Shown piece after piece: positions 25,596-33,798 of a stretch of DNA of 64,000 nt; positions within the stretch are counted from its first letter, which is position 1; each line of letters opens with the position of its first letter. This DNA is from Halobaculum gomorrense (GTDB lineage Archaea > Halobacteriota > Halobacteria > Halobacteriales > Haloferacaceae), in assembly GCF_900129775.1 (NCBI RefSeq), contig NZ_FQWV01000005.1:186001-250000 (forward strand). Direction: 5' to 3'. Made by a program: the position numbers and the translations under genes. The notes under the pieces are model-generated. The model was given only the letters and a program-made list of their open reading frames with translations. It searched no databases and was not told the DNA's origin.

Positions 25596-26447
25596 TCAGA
25601 GGTCGAGCCGGTCGCCGATCTCGACGATGTCGAGGCGTCCGGGATACTCGAAGCTGCGGACGTGTTCGTGCAGCGCCGTCGGGTCGGCGGTCAGCCCCTT
25701 CCACATGTCCCAGTGGCTCGGGAGCATGCGGTCGGCCCGGAGCGCTTCGGCGACTTCGACGGCTTGGTTCTCGTCGCAGTACCAGCGGGTGCGCTGGGGC
25801 GCTCGCGTCTCCTTGTCGGGGACGCGGCCGACGGAGCCGAACGCGACGACCGCCAGGTCGATGTCGTACTCCGCGCCGAGGTCGGCGAAGCCGTCGTGCG
25901 GCTTTGTGTCGCCGCCGTGGAAGACGGTCGCGTCGCCGTACCGGATCACGTAGCCGACCGGGTGCGTCGCGTCGGCGTCGCTGACGGTCACCACGTCGAT
26001 GTCGAAGCCGTCGACGGACAGGGAGTCGCCCTCCTCGACCTCGTGCAACTGGTCTGCTGTAACGTCCCAGTCGTCCGTCCATCTCTCCTCGTCAGTGACC
26101 GCGAGCGAGTCGTCCGCGGCGTAGAACTCGGCGCCAGAGTTCGCGAGGATCGGCGCCTGTGAGGGGCCGTGCGTGTGGTCTGTGTGCTCGTGCGTCGCCA
26201 GCACTGCGTCGGCGTCGTACACGTCGTGCGGATCGAACGGTACCGGGATCATCCGGACCGTCCGCGGCGGGTCGCCGAGCCCGACGTACGGGTCGATCCA
26301 CAGGCTCGTCCCGTCTGCACCCTTCAGGACGAAGCCGTTGCAGCCGAGGTACCAGACGGCCAGACCGTCGGGTTCGGCGGCCTCGATCGTTCGCGGGAGC
26401 CAGTCGCCCCAGTCGGACGTGATCGCGGGGTCGCTCGCGTCGCTCAT
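25596..26447 (-). CDS. metallo-beta-lactamase-fold hydrolase (UlaG-like)
   Basis: 283 residues. The metal-binding HxHxDH motif is present as ATHEHTDHTHG, with further ligands in HPVGYVIRYGDATVFHGGDT (Asp) and MLPSHWDMWKG (His). The opening LAVWYLGCNGFVLKGADGTS and the overall length resemble UlaG-type lactonases (L-ascorbate 6-phosphate lactonase family) that act in the cytoplasm. No sugar-phosphate genes flank it, so the actual substrate is unknown. Confidence 0.85.
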   Translation of the reverse strand: MSDASDPAITSDWGDWLPRTIEAAEPDGLAVWYLGCNGFVLKGADGTSLWIDPYVGLGDPPRTVRMIPVPFDPHDVYDADAVLATHEHTDHTHGPSQAPILANSGAEFYAADDSLAVTDEERWTDDWDVTADQLHEVEEGDSLSVDGFDIDVVTVSDADATHPVGYVIRYGDATVFHGGDTKPHDGFADLGAEYDIDLAVVAFGSVGRVPDKETRAPQRTRWYCDENQAVEVAEALRADRMLPSHWDMWKGLTADPTALHEHVRSFEYPGRLDIVEIGDRLDL

Positions 26448-27049
26448 GTGAGTCGCTTCCGAGTAGGAGGGGTAAGGCTTGTCGGCTCGGCGCTCGGTAG
26501 GCGATCCCTCACGGCGGTTGGGACGGACTACTGCGACGCGGAAATGGGCGTGTAACTATCTGACATGGTATCGTCCCCCAAAAGCATATCATGGAGAGCA
26601 CGAACAGACGAGACATGCGCGCGAGAGTCGCACGAACGCTGGGCTTCGCCGCGATGCGCGAGAACATCGCCGAATGTGTCGACCGAGTCGACGCACAGAC
26701 GTTCGGCCCGGCCGACCGACGACCGTTCGGTCCGCCGAGCTGAGGCGGTCGGGCCGCTCCGTTCGGTCCCGGACTGGCGCGGTCCACCACGTTCGGGGCC
26801 GATTCGGTTCGTCACTCCGTCCAGCTCACGTAGCGGTCGTGGCCGACAATCCCGATGCACGGGAGGCCGACGACTCAGTTGATCGGCCCGCCGAGGACCG
26901 GGATCGCCGCGGGCACTGCCAACACCAGCGCTCCGACGGCTCTCCCCGCAGTGCGTGTGGAGGGAATCGGCGGCGAAGGGAACGCTCGCGGTGTATCGTT
27001 TGCGGTGGGCCGGCGCTCGCGGTGGGCCGGCGAGCGGGGCGATCAGCTA
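26448..27049. other. ~600-bp intergenic region
   Basis: Lies between the divergent hydrolase gene and the dph2 stop. One small plus-strand frame (26591-26743) might be a gene. A minus-strand frame near 26880-27000 reads like a membrane segment (VGALVLAVPAAIPVLGG) but has no start codon before the dph2 stop region, so it is not called. The rest shows no recognisable feature. Confidence 0.45.
26591..26743 (+). CDS. possible small protein (50 aa), unrecognised
   Basis: Starts MESTNRRDMRARVARTLGFA, then AMRENIAECVDRVDAQTFGP and ends GPPS. The first half could form an amphipathic, Arg-rich helix, and the region just upstream is AT-rich (CCCCCAAAAGCATATC), which might hold a promoter. It is shorter than its neighbours and not clearly acidic, so it may be spurious. 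Confidence 0.3.
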   Translation: MESTNRRDMRARVARTLGFAAMRENIAECVDRVDAQTFGPADRRPFGPPS

Positions 27050-28087
27050 CTACCAGGTGCCGTGGAACGTGTCGAACTCGAGGTCTTCGAGCGGCTCGTT
27101 GCCGACGGCGATCTCGTACTCTCCGGGGGTGAGCATCGGCTTGTGGAACCGCGGGCCGTCGTCGGTCGTGATCCGCGGGCAGCCGGTGTTGACGAACGCG
27201 TCGAAGTCGAAGTTGCGCAGGCGGTCGGGCGTCACCTCGTCCATCGTGATGAGGTGGGCGTTGTCGTTCTCCTCGACGATCTCCTCGGCCTGGTCCCAGC
27301 GGCCCTGTCCGATCTTCGTGCAGAAGATGACGCCGAAGGTGTCTGCGTCCATCGCGCGGTGGACGGCGCCGTAGCGCTGTTTCAGGAACTTCTCGGTGTC
27401 GGCGATCGTCACCACGTTGTTGACGGGGTCGCCGATGACGACGGTCTTGTCGGGGTGTTCCATCGCGAGGCCGAGCGGGTGGAACTTCCCGCCGCCGACG
27501 TACAGCACCTGGTCGGCGTCGATGTCGGCGCTCGCGTAGTTGCAGCCGAGCACCTGCCCCTCGTGGGTGAGGCGGTCGTCGCCGCGACGGGTGTGGACCT
27601 CGTAGCCGCGCTCCTCCAGCCAGTCGACCATGTCGCCGAAGAGGTTCATGTGCTGGGCGGTCGTGACGAGTCCCACGTCGGGGTCCTCCTCCGGGTCCGA
27701 CAGCTCCGCCAGCGACTCCTGCATGATCGGGAAGGGGTCCACGTTGGAGAACAGCGGGACGTAGATGATCTTGTCCGACTCCTTCATCGGCGAGTGGCCG
27801 AAGTGGACGAACACGTCACACCGGCGCATCAGGTAGGTGTCGAGGTCGCAGGCGCCGTAACACGGCTGCCCCGAGATGAGGTAGGTCACGTCCTCCGTCA
27901 GCTCCCGGAGGTCGTCGGCGACCGCGGGCGCGCGGCGTTTCAGCCCCTCGGGGAACTGGAGGCCGACCTTGTCGGCGTCGCGCTCCTCGACCGCCTCGAC
28001 GATGCGATCGAGCTCGTAGTCCCACTCGCGGTCGTGTTTGAGCGACATCCCCGTGTTGGTGAGGTCGCCCTCGCTCCGCTGACTCAT
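27050..28087 (-). CDS. dph2: diphthamide biosynthesis enzyme Dph2 (2-(3-amino-3-carboxypropyl)histidine synthase)
   Basis: 345 residues. Archaeal Dph2 is a non-canonical radical-SAM enzyme that transfers an aminocarboxypropyl group from S-adenosylmethionine to a histidine of elongation factor aEF2, the first step to diphthamide. The three cysteines that hold its [4Fe-4S] cluster are visible in SGQPCYGACDLD, VLGCNYASADID and FVNTGCPRITTDDG. The N-terminus (YELDRIVEAVEERDADKVGLQFPEGLKRR) is typical. A TATA-like box lies ~29 bases upstream. Dph2 is essential for the modification in all Archaea examined. Confidence 0.95.
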   Translation of the reverse strand: MSQRSEGDLTNTGMSLKHDREWDYELDRIVEAVEERDADKVGLQFPEGLKRRAPAVADDLRELTEDVTYLISGQPCYGACDLDTYLMRRCDVFVHFGHSPMKESDKIIYVPLFSNVDPFPIMQESLAELSDPEEDPDVGLVTTAQHMNLFGDMVDWLEERGYEVHTRRGDDRLTHEGQVLGCNYASADIDADQVLYVGGGKFHPLGLAMEHPDKTVVIGDPVNNVVTIADTEKFLKQRYGAVHRAMDADTFGVIFCTKIGQGRWDQAEEIVEENDNAHLITMDEVTPDRLRNFDFDAFVNTGCPRITTDDGPRFHKPMLTPGEYEIAVGNEPLEDLEFDTFHGTW

Positions 28088-28112
28088 TGCACACCGCTAC
28101 CGACCGGACGCG

Positions 28113-28119
28113 GTTAAAC
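28113..28119 (-). promoter_or_regulatory. TATA-like box for dph2
   Basis: GTTAAAC (GTTTAAC on the minus strand) is centred 29 bases before ATG 28087. Confidence 0.5.
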
Positions 28120-28198
28120 GGCGCGCTCCGGCGACTCGCGCGCGAACGCCTCTCACGCCCCCGATACGACCTTCCCGCTCGCGTGCGATCTCTCGGCC

Positions 28199-29185
28199 AT
28201 GACCGACGCGACGGGCCACCGCTTTCACACGGTGGACGTGTTCGCCCGCGGCGACGAGCGATTCACCGGCAACCAACTGGCGGTGTTCCACGACGCCGGC
28301 GACATCGACGCCGCCGACGCGCTCGCGCTCACCCGCGAGACGAACTTCTCGGAGTGCACGTTCGTCGCCGGGATGACGGACGGCGGGTACGACGTCTGCA
28401 TCTTCGACCCCGCCGAGGAGATCCCGTTCGCCGGCCACCCGACCCTCGGCACCGCTGCGGTCCTGCGGGAGCTGGTCGGCGGCGATTCCGGCGTCGCCGA
28501 CGGCGACGCGGACGCTGCCGGCGACGGTCCTGCGACGGCCCGCGACGCCGACCGCGTGGACGAACTGACGCTGAACCTCGGCGTCGGTCCGATCGACGTG
28601 TGGGTCGAGCGCACCGACGAGGGGGCCGCCGGCGACAGCGACGACGGACGCGGAGAGTACTGGATGCGGCAGATTCCGCCCGATTTCGGGGAGACGGTCC
28701 CGGCGAGGGTCGCCGCGGCCGTGCTCGGGCTCGACGGCGACGACGTTGACGGCGAACACCCGGTGCAGGCCGTCTCGACCGGGCTGCCGACGCTCGTCGT
28801 CCCCCTCTCCTCGATCGGCGCCGTGGAGCGCGCCGCGACGACGGAGCCGGCTTACGGCGAGTTCATCGACGAGTACGGCGGGCACAACGTCCTCGCGTTC
28901 GCTCGCGGCGGCGTCGACGGCGGCGACCTCCACGCGCGGGTATTCGCGGACTGGGCCGGCGTGCCGGAGGACCCGGCGACCGGGTCGGCGGCCGGCTGTC
29001 TCGCCGGCTGGATGCTCGAACGCGACTACCTCGGAGGCGGCCCCATCGCGGCTACCGTCGAACAGGGGTACGAGATAGGGCGGCCCTCACGGCTCCGCCT
29101 GCGTGCCGAGCGCGACGCGGACGACGACCCGCGCGTCGAGGTCGGCGGCTCGGTCGTTCCGGTCGCCGAGGGTCGGGTCCTGTAG
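28199..29185 (+). CDS. PhzF-family isomerase/epimerase-like protein
   Basis: 328 residues. The PhzF fold is clear: HRFHTVDVFARGDERFTGNQLAVF at the start, LTRETNFSECTFV with the catalytic-type Glu, FDPAEEIPFAGHPTLGTA and the C-terminal ARVFADWAGVPEDPATGSAAG. The family includes the phenazine-pathway isomerase and many uncharacterised epimerases. Phenazine genes are absent here, so the pathway is unknown. An acidic insertion (residues ~95-120, VADGDADAAGD) interrupts the middle. It is divergent from dph2 and convergent with an ion exchanger. Confidence 0.88.
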   Translation: MTDATGHRFHTVDVFARGDERFTGNQLAVFHDAGDIDAADALALTRETNFSECTFVAGMTDGGYDVCIFDPAEEIPFAGHPTLGTAAVLRELVGGDSGVADGDADAAGDGPATARDADRVDELTLNLGVGPIDVWVERTDEGAAGDSDDGRGEYWMRQIPPDFGETVPARVAAAVLGLDGDDVDGEHPVQAVSTGLPTLVVPLSSIGAVERAATTEPAYGEFIDEYGGHNVLAFARGGVDGGDLHARVFADWAGVPEDPATGSAAGCLAGWMLERDYLGGGPIAATVEQGYEIGRPSRLRLRAERDADDDPRVEVGGSVVPVAEGRVL

Positions 29186-29187
29186 GG

Positions 29188-30207
29188 TCACACGCCCGGA
29201 ACGAGCGCCGTCACCCCCAGCGTCTCCAGCACCATCCACGCGATGAAGACGCCATACAGTCCGAGCAGCGACACCGCCTCGGGACGGTCGAGTTCGAGGT
29301 TCGTGCGCGTGACGACGAGGAACCCGAGCGTCGCGACGGTGAGAAAGCCCATCATCGGAACCGCGGTCCCGAAGTCGACCTCGACGGCGCCGTCGGGGAC
29401 CAAGAGCACGCCCACGGGGATGGCAACGAGCAGGTCGAAGGTGTTGCTCCCGAGGACGTTCGCGAGGCTCGTGGGCCCGCGACCGGCCTCCGCCGCGCGT
29501 ACCGACACGACCGTGTCCGGCAGGCTCGTCCCCGCGGCGACGACGGTGAGCCCCCAAACGGTCGACGGGACACCGAGGGCGGTCTCCAGCGAGAGCGCCG
29601 CCTGCACAAGCGCCTCGACGCCGACGAGGATCGCGACGAGCGAGCCCACGAGCAGCAGCCACTGACGGGCGGGGGTCACATCGTCGACGACGGGGGCCTC
29701 GAAGTCGGAGACATCCTGCGACTGGATGAAGAGGTACACCGCATACAGCGCGAGCGGGATCAGCGCCAGCGGTCGCGTGAGCGTCGACGTGAGCCCGTTG
29801 GTGACGGGCTGTGGCGCGTAGATCACCCCCAGCGAGAACGTGAGCAGCAGTACGGCGACCGCGAGCATGTAGAACTGCGTCTCCTTGTACACCACGTCGC
29901 GGTCTGCCCGGAGCCCGCGCCCCCGCAGCGCGCTCCAGCCGGGGATCACGAGGATGTTGAACACCGCCGATCCGACGATCGCGCCGACGCCCAGGTCGAA
30001 GTTCCCGTGCAGCAACACCGCCAACACGACGCTCGTCAGCTCCGGGAACGACGAGCCGACGGCGGCGATGACGGCCCCCTGCACGACCGCGGGGAGTCCG
30101 TAGTGGGCGCCGAGGCGTTCGCTCGCGGATTCGAGGCGACCGCCGCCGACCCAGACGACGGCGGTGCCGACGACGGCGAGCGCGACCGCAGAAAGCAGCG
30201 AGACCAT
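29188..30207 (-). CDS. sodium/calcium exchanger family (CaCA) membrane transporter
   Basis: 339 residues, about ten predicted membrane spans in two homologous halves. The alpha-repeat signatures are visible: AAVGSSFPELTSVVLAVLL with GAIVGSAVFNILVIPG in the N-half and VAAGTSLPDTVVSVRAAEAG with LGSNTFDLLVAIPVG in the C-half. These carry the acidic ion-binding residues of YrbG/NCX-type Na+/Ca2+ or H+/cation antiporters. A Ca2+ or Na+ export role is expected from the family. TATA-like box (ATTTTTCAC on the minus strand) ~27 bases upstream. Confidence 0.92.
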   Translation of the reverse strand: MVSLLSAVALAVVGTAVVWVGGGRLESASERLGAHYGLPAVVQGAVIAAVGSSFPELTSVVLAVLLHGNFDLGVGAIVGSAVFNILVIPGWSALRGRGLRADRDVVYKETQFYMLAVAVLLLTFSLGVIYAPQPVTNGLTSTLTRPLALIPLALYAVYLFIQSQDVSDFEAPVVDDVTPARQWLLLVGSLVAILVGVEALVQAALSLETALGVPSTVWGLTVVAAGTSLPDTVVSVRAAEAGRGPTSLANVLGSNTFDLLVAIPVGVLLVPDGAVEVDFGTAVPMMGFLTVATLGFLVVTRTNLELDRPEAVSLLGLYGVFIAWMVLETLGVTALVPGV

Positions 30208-30229
30208 ATCTCAGACCGGACCCCCGACG

Positions 30230-30237
30230 TGAAAAAT
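30230..30237 (-). promoter_or_regulatory. TATA-like box for the CaCA exchanger
   Basis: The AT run TGAAAAAT (ATTTTTCA on the minus strand) is centred about 27 bases before ATG 30207. Confidence 0.4.
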
Positions 30238-30289
30238 CGAACCGGTACGAGACGATCATCGTCGGTCGGCCGTCAGCCGAACGCGAGGC

Positions 30290-30916
30290 CTACGCGATGT
30301 CGCGGGAGGTGTCGATGGCCACCTGCTCTTCCAGCTTCAGTTTCACCGTCTCGTCGAGCGCGCGACCGCCGCGGAACTTCGGGACGGCGAGCTTGTTGAC
30401 CACGTCGCTGCCCCGCACCTGCGTGTCGAGATCCCACACGACATCGGCGACGTGTTCGGTCATCGCGCGATTGCGCGGCTCGTCGTCGCGCTTCATCGCG
30501 TGAAGGAAGGCGACGCTCTCCGTGTTGACCATCGCCGTCTGGAGTTCGGTGAGGAAGCGCCGGTATCGCGAGCGGTCCGTCCGCTCGAGCGGGTCGACCA
30601 CGTCGACGATGAGGTTCGCGTTCTCGGGGAGCGCGCTGACGAGGCGGTTGGCCGCGTCCAGCGGTGCGTCGCCGCCGATGTCCCGGACCGTGGGCGTTCC
30701 CACCCGCGATTTCGTCCGGTCGATCGCGTCCGTGACCGCCTGGTCGGAACGCAGGGTCGTGAGGTACAGCGTCCCTCGCGCGGCCGTGAGCTCGTACAAC
30801 AACAGCTCCGACTGGCTCGCCGGCTCCGCCGAGAACAAGACGATGCTCCCGGCCGGGATCCCGCCGTCGAACCGGCGGTCGAGCACGTCGATCCCGGTCG
30901 GGAGGCGATCCTGCAT
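30290..30916 (-). CDS. RecA/KaiC-fold protein with degenerate P-loop (pseudo-ATPase), paralogue 1
   Basis: 208 residues from ATG 30916. It opens like RadA/KaiC-type ATPases (PTGIDVLDRRFDGGIPAGSIVLF), but where the Walker A GxxGxGKT should be there is SAEPASQSEL (residues ~29-38) with no Lys, so ATP hydrolysis is unlikely. Walker B region ANLIVDVVDPLE is partly kept. It begins 37 bases after a ParA/MinD-type ATPase gene on the same strand, suggesting a shared unit. A second paralogue lies at 56469-57125. Such proteins are often listed as HTR-like or RecA-superfamily hypothetical proteins; function unknown. Confidence 0.8.
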   Translation of the reverse strand: MQDRLPTGIDVLDRRFDGGIPAGSIVLFSAEPASQSELLLYELTAARGTLYLTTLRSDQAVTDAIDRTKSRVGTPTVRDIGGDAPLDAANRLVSALPENANLIVDVVDPLERTDRSRYRRFLTELQTAMVNTESVAFLHAMKRDDEPRNRAMTEHVADVVWDLDTQVRGSDVVNKLAVPKFRGGRALDETVKLKLEEQVAIDTSRDIA

Positions 30917-30953
30917 GCGTCCGAACAACAACCCGTTGGATGATAATCGTTTC

Positions 30954-31640
30954 TCACGGGCCGGGTGAGGAGTTGTCCGCCGACTCCGACACCCACAGCG
31001 TCTCCGCCGCGCGTTCGTACGCCGCGGCGACTCGCTCGCTCGCAAGTGGACCGCCAGTCACGGCGTCTTCGCGCGTCTCGCGCGCGATGCGAGCCACGAC
31101 CGGGCAACCGAGGAGGTCGGTGAGGCCCGGTGGGACGGCCGCCGCCCTCGTCACGACTGCACCGACGACGGGCGTCCCCAGACGGCGTGCGACGGCGGCG
31201 GTCTTGGCGGCGTCGCGGAGCGCGGCCACGCACGGTTCGGTCACAAGCAGCGCGCCGTCCGCGACGCGAAGCGGCGCGACCGCGTCCGGGGCGGCTCCCG
31301 CGGGACAGTCGACCAGTACGCTCGCCCCCCGCGGCGCGTCGGCGGCGATCGCTCGAAGCGTCCCACGGAGGTCGTGCTCGCGGGAGTCGGTCGGCGCCGG
31401 GAGGACCCGGACCCCCCTGGCTTCGCCGTCGGGAACCGTCGCTGCAAGCGGCGATCGTCCCTCCGATCGATCGGGGTACGCGACCCGCCGCTCCCCGCCG
31501 GCCAGGGCGCCCAAATCCGGCAGGTCCCAGTCGGCGTCGACCGCGATCGCCGCCGTTCCGGCCGCTCCGAGCGCGCGAGCCACTCCGAGCGTCGTCGTCG
31601 TCTTTCCCGTGCCGCCCTTCCCGCCGGTGACCGCGAGCAT
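30954..31640 (-). CDS. ParA/MinD-family P-loop ATPase
   Basis: 228 residues. The deviant Walker A motif GGKGGTGKTTT (residues 6-16) with its signature first Lys, the switch Asp in AVDADWDLPDL and the Walker B-like SVLVDCPAGAA identify the SIMIBI MinD/ParA class, whose dimers move on membranes or DNA. No ParB-type partner is adjacent; instead the next gene encodes a P-loop-less RecA-like protein. Short Ala-rich C-terminus without an obvious membrane-targeting helix. Role in positioning or segregation is inferred from the family only. Confidence 0.87.
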   Translation of the reverse strand: MLAVTGGKGGTGKTTTTLGVARALGAAGTAAIAVDADWDLPDLGALAGGERRVAYPDRSEGRSPLAATVPDGEARGVRVLPAPTDSREHDLRGTLRAIAADAPRGASVLVDCPAGAAPDAVAPLRVADGALLVTEPCVAALRDAAKTAAVARRLGTPVVGAVVTRAAAVPPGLTDLLGCPVVARIARETREDAVTGGPLASERVAAAYERAAETLWVSESADNSSPGP

Positions 31641-31754
31641 GGACCGGCTGGGTCGCGATCGGATTTCAACCCTCGCGGCGCCGAAGCGAGCGGCTGTCGA
31701 CTCGCTCGGTCACCGTCGAAAACTGGGTCGGCAGCGCGCGAGCGACGCCGCGGT

Positions 31755-32156
31755 TCAGTCGTGGCAGCAGCCGCCGGCCTCGCCGCCGAAGTCGACGATC
31801 AGCTCGTCTGAGATTGCCTCGTTCAGCGTTTCGAGTCGACGCTGGAGTTCGTCCTGCGCCTCGACGTACTCCTGCATTACCGGCAGCGAGTGCAGATCCT
31901 GCTGGGCGGACTGCACCTTCTCCATCGTCTCTTGGTCGGCCTTCCCGGCCTGGCGGGCCATCGCGAACTCCTGACGGAGCTGCTCGAACTCGGCGATCCG
32001 CGCTTGTGCCTCGTCGTCGTCTTGCACGGCCGCCTTCGCCTCCTCGAACCGGCGATACTCGGCGGTATCGGCGATAGCCGCACCCAGCTCCGTCGCGAGG
32101 GCTTCGACGGAGTCGTCGGTCGCGGCCGCCTCGGGCGCGTCGGTCTCGATGCTCAT
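31755..32156 (-). CDS. YlbF-family protein with C-terminal Cys-Cys-His motif
   Basis: 133 residues, largely alpha-helical (ALATELGAAIADTAEYRRFE, AQARIAEFEQLRQEFAMARQ, LPVMQEYVEAQDELQRRLET), matching the YlbF/YmcA fold. In Bacillus these proteins form the RicAFT complex controlling RNA processing and bind Fe-S clusters. The archaeal protein ends with GGEAGGCCHD, a possible metal-binding tail. No RicT partner is adjacent. The TATA-like box 27 bases upstream supports the start. Confidence 0.87.
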   Translation of the reverse strand: MSIETDAPEAAATDDSVEALATELGAAIADTAEYRRFEEAKAAVQDDDEAQARIAEFEQLRQEFAMARQAGKADQETMEKVQSAQQDLHSLPVMQEYVEAQDELQRRLETLNEAISDELIVDFGGEAGGCCHD

Positions 32157-32179
32157 GAGTCGCCTTGGAATCGGTCGCT

Positions 32180-32186
32180 GTTAAGC
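32180..32186 (-). promoter_or_regulatory. TATA-like box for the YlbF gene
   Basis: GTTAAGC (GCTTAAC on the minus strand) is centred about 27 bases before ATG 32156. Confidence 0.5.
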
Positions 32187-32240
32187 CCCGCGGCTGGGGA
32201 ACCGTGGGGAACTGCGGCGGTGTGCGCGCGCCGGCGAGAG

Positions 32241-32501
32241 CTACGTCGCGACCGCGTAGCCGGCGGCCGCGACCGTGACGACGACGACGAACGCCGTCCA
32301 GTTGCGGGGGGTGTCGAACGAGCCGTACGGTCCCCCCTTTCGGGTGAACAGGTACGCGAAGTAGACGGCCAGCGGGGCGACCCTCACGGGTGTCGACACC
32401 GGGACGCCCGCCAGCAGGTCCAGCACGACCGTCAGCCCGACCGCCCCCAACGCCGCCGCCGCGGCGACGAGGAGGTCCTCGCGCGCGTCGCTGAGATCCA
32501 T
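32241..32501 (-). CDS. small membrane protein, unrecognised
   Basis: 86 residues with three likely membrane spans: LLVAAAAALGAVGLTVVLDL, APLAVYFAYLFTR and WTAFVVVVTVAAAGYAVAT, separated by a short basic loop (RKGGPYGSFDTPRN). The acidic N-terminus (MDLSDARED) is probably cytoplasmic. No family was recognised with confidence. It lies between the YlbF and FKBP genes on the same strand but each neighbour has its own promoter-like element. Confidence 0.75.
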   Translation of the reverse strand: MDLSDAREDLLVAAAAALGAVGLTVVLDLLAGVPVSTPVRVAPLAVYFAYLFTRKGGPYGSFDTPRNWTAFVVVVTVAAAGYAVAT

Positions 32502-32590
32502 CTACCGAGTGATGTGTGAACCGAAAGTAATCGATGTCGGTTCGGTCCGAACGCGGCGAGCGTCTCCCGCGCGGTCGCGTCGGTCGAGCG

Positions 32591-33604
32591 TTACTCCTCG
32601 GCGCCCTCGAGCTCCTCGACGAGCTCGTCGGCGTCGACATCGACATCGTCCATGTCCACGTCGTCGAGGGCGTCCTCGACGTCGCCGCCGCCCATACCGC
32701 CCATGCCGCCCATCATGCCGCCCATGCCGCCCATCATGCCGCCGGAGCCGTCGATGACCTCCTCGACGACGACGCGGTCGAGGTCGAGGCGCCCCATGAT
32801 ATCCTGTGCGATCTGCTGCTTCGAGAACATCCACTGCTGGTTCATCTGCATCATCGGCGTGGCCTCGATGTACAGCGAGCGCTTGTCGACCTCCTGCAGC
32901 TCGGTCTCTTTCTCGACCTCGCCGGTCTCCTCGTCTTCGTGGGCCTCGACGGTGATCTCCTCTTCGACGGTCTCCGATTCGATGCGGACCTCGGGGGTCT
33001 CCTGGAGGTACATGCCGATGAGGCCGGCTGCCTTCTCCTCGTCGTCCTCGACGAGTTCGAGGATCTCGTAGTCGTACTCGAGGTCGTCGCCGGCCAGCGG
33101 GTGGTTGAAGTCGACGCGCGAGCGCCCGCCGATGACCGTCTCGACGTAGCCCTGTTCGCCGTCGATGGTGACCTGCGCGCCGGGGTAGCGGTCGTCCTCC
33201 GGGATCTTCTCGGCGCTCACGGTGCGCACGTCGTCGGGGTCGAACTCGCCGAACGCCTCCTCGGAGGGGACGGTGACGACGTTCGTGTCGCCGACGTGCT
33301 TGCCGACGAGGTCCTCGTCGACGGTGCCGAACACGTGGCCCTCGCCGACGACGATGATGCGCGGGGAGAAGTCGTACTCGTCGTCGTCAATGCCCGCCTC
33401 TTCGGCGACCTCCTTGCGGGTCGTGTCGACGACGCGGCCCTCGTCCTCGTCCTCGCCGGACACGGTGCGGACGGTGTAGTCCAGGCGGACGAAGTCCCCG
33501 TTCTGGATCCCGTCGTCGGACTCCTCGGATTCGACCGCGTCCTCGCTCGCCTCATCGCCGGCGTCGGCGGCGTCTGCCGCCTCGGCCTGCTCTTCTTCGC
33601 TCAT
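32591..33604 (-). CDS. FKBP-type peptidyl-prolyl isomerase/chaperone (SlyD-like) with chaperonin-like GGM tail
   Basis: 337 residues from ATG 33604. After an acidic leader, the FKBP domain begins (NGDFVRLDYTVRTVSGEDED) with an inserted-in-flap domain, and contains VGDTNVVTVPSEEAFGEFDP and DFNHPLAGDDLEYDYEILEL, the SlyD-type core. A C-terminal extension follows, with a Gly/Met-rich stretch at residues ~286-307 (pattern GGMMGGMGGMM) reminiscent of the GGM tail of GroEL and thermosomes, then an acidic end. It should isomerise Xaa-Pro bonds and act as a chaperone in the cytoplasm. Confidence 0.92.
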   Translation of the reverse strand: MSEEEQAEAADAADAGDEASEDAVESEESDDGIQNGDFVRLDYTVRTVSGEDEDEGRVVDTTRKEVAEEAGIDDDEYDFSPRIIVVGEGHVFGTVDEDLVGKHVGDTNVVTVPSEEAFGEFDPDDVRTVSAEKIPEDDRYPGAQVTIDGEQGYVETVIGGRSRVDFNHPLAGDDLEYDYEILELVEDDEEKAAGLIGMYLQETPEVRIESETVEEEITVEAHEDEETGEVEKETELQEVDKRSLYIEATPMMQMNQQWMFSKQQIAQDIMGRLDLDRVVVEEVIDGSGGMMGGMGGMMGGMGGMGGGDVEDALDDVDMDDVDVDADELVEELEGAEE

Positions 33605-33627
33605 ATGCGCATCGTCGCTCGTGCGCT

Positions 33628-33634
33628 TCTTAAC
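33628..33634 (-). promoter_or_regulatory. TATA-like box for the FKBP gene
   Basis: TCTTAAC (GTTAAGA on the minus strand) is centred about 27 bases before ATG 33604 and supports that start over longer alternatives. Confidence 0.5.
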
Positions 33635-33798
33635 AGTCACGTTTCGGTCGAGCGGCCCAACTCCCCGACGACGATGGGATCCGCCGACGATCCGCCAGAG
33701 GGCGGACACCCGGCCGCGACACGCCCAGCCCCGACACGCTCGGCTTCGAGACACTCGGACGCGCCACCCTTTTGCTCGGTCACCCCGACCGCCGTCGC

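Noticed and set aside
26855-27010. Minus-strand reading frame with a membrane-like segment (VGALVLAVPAAIPVLGG) ending just below the dph2 stop
   Set aside because: No ATG, GTG or TTG start could be placed in frame before the dph2 gene, and the rest of the translation is not protein-like.
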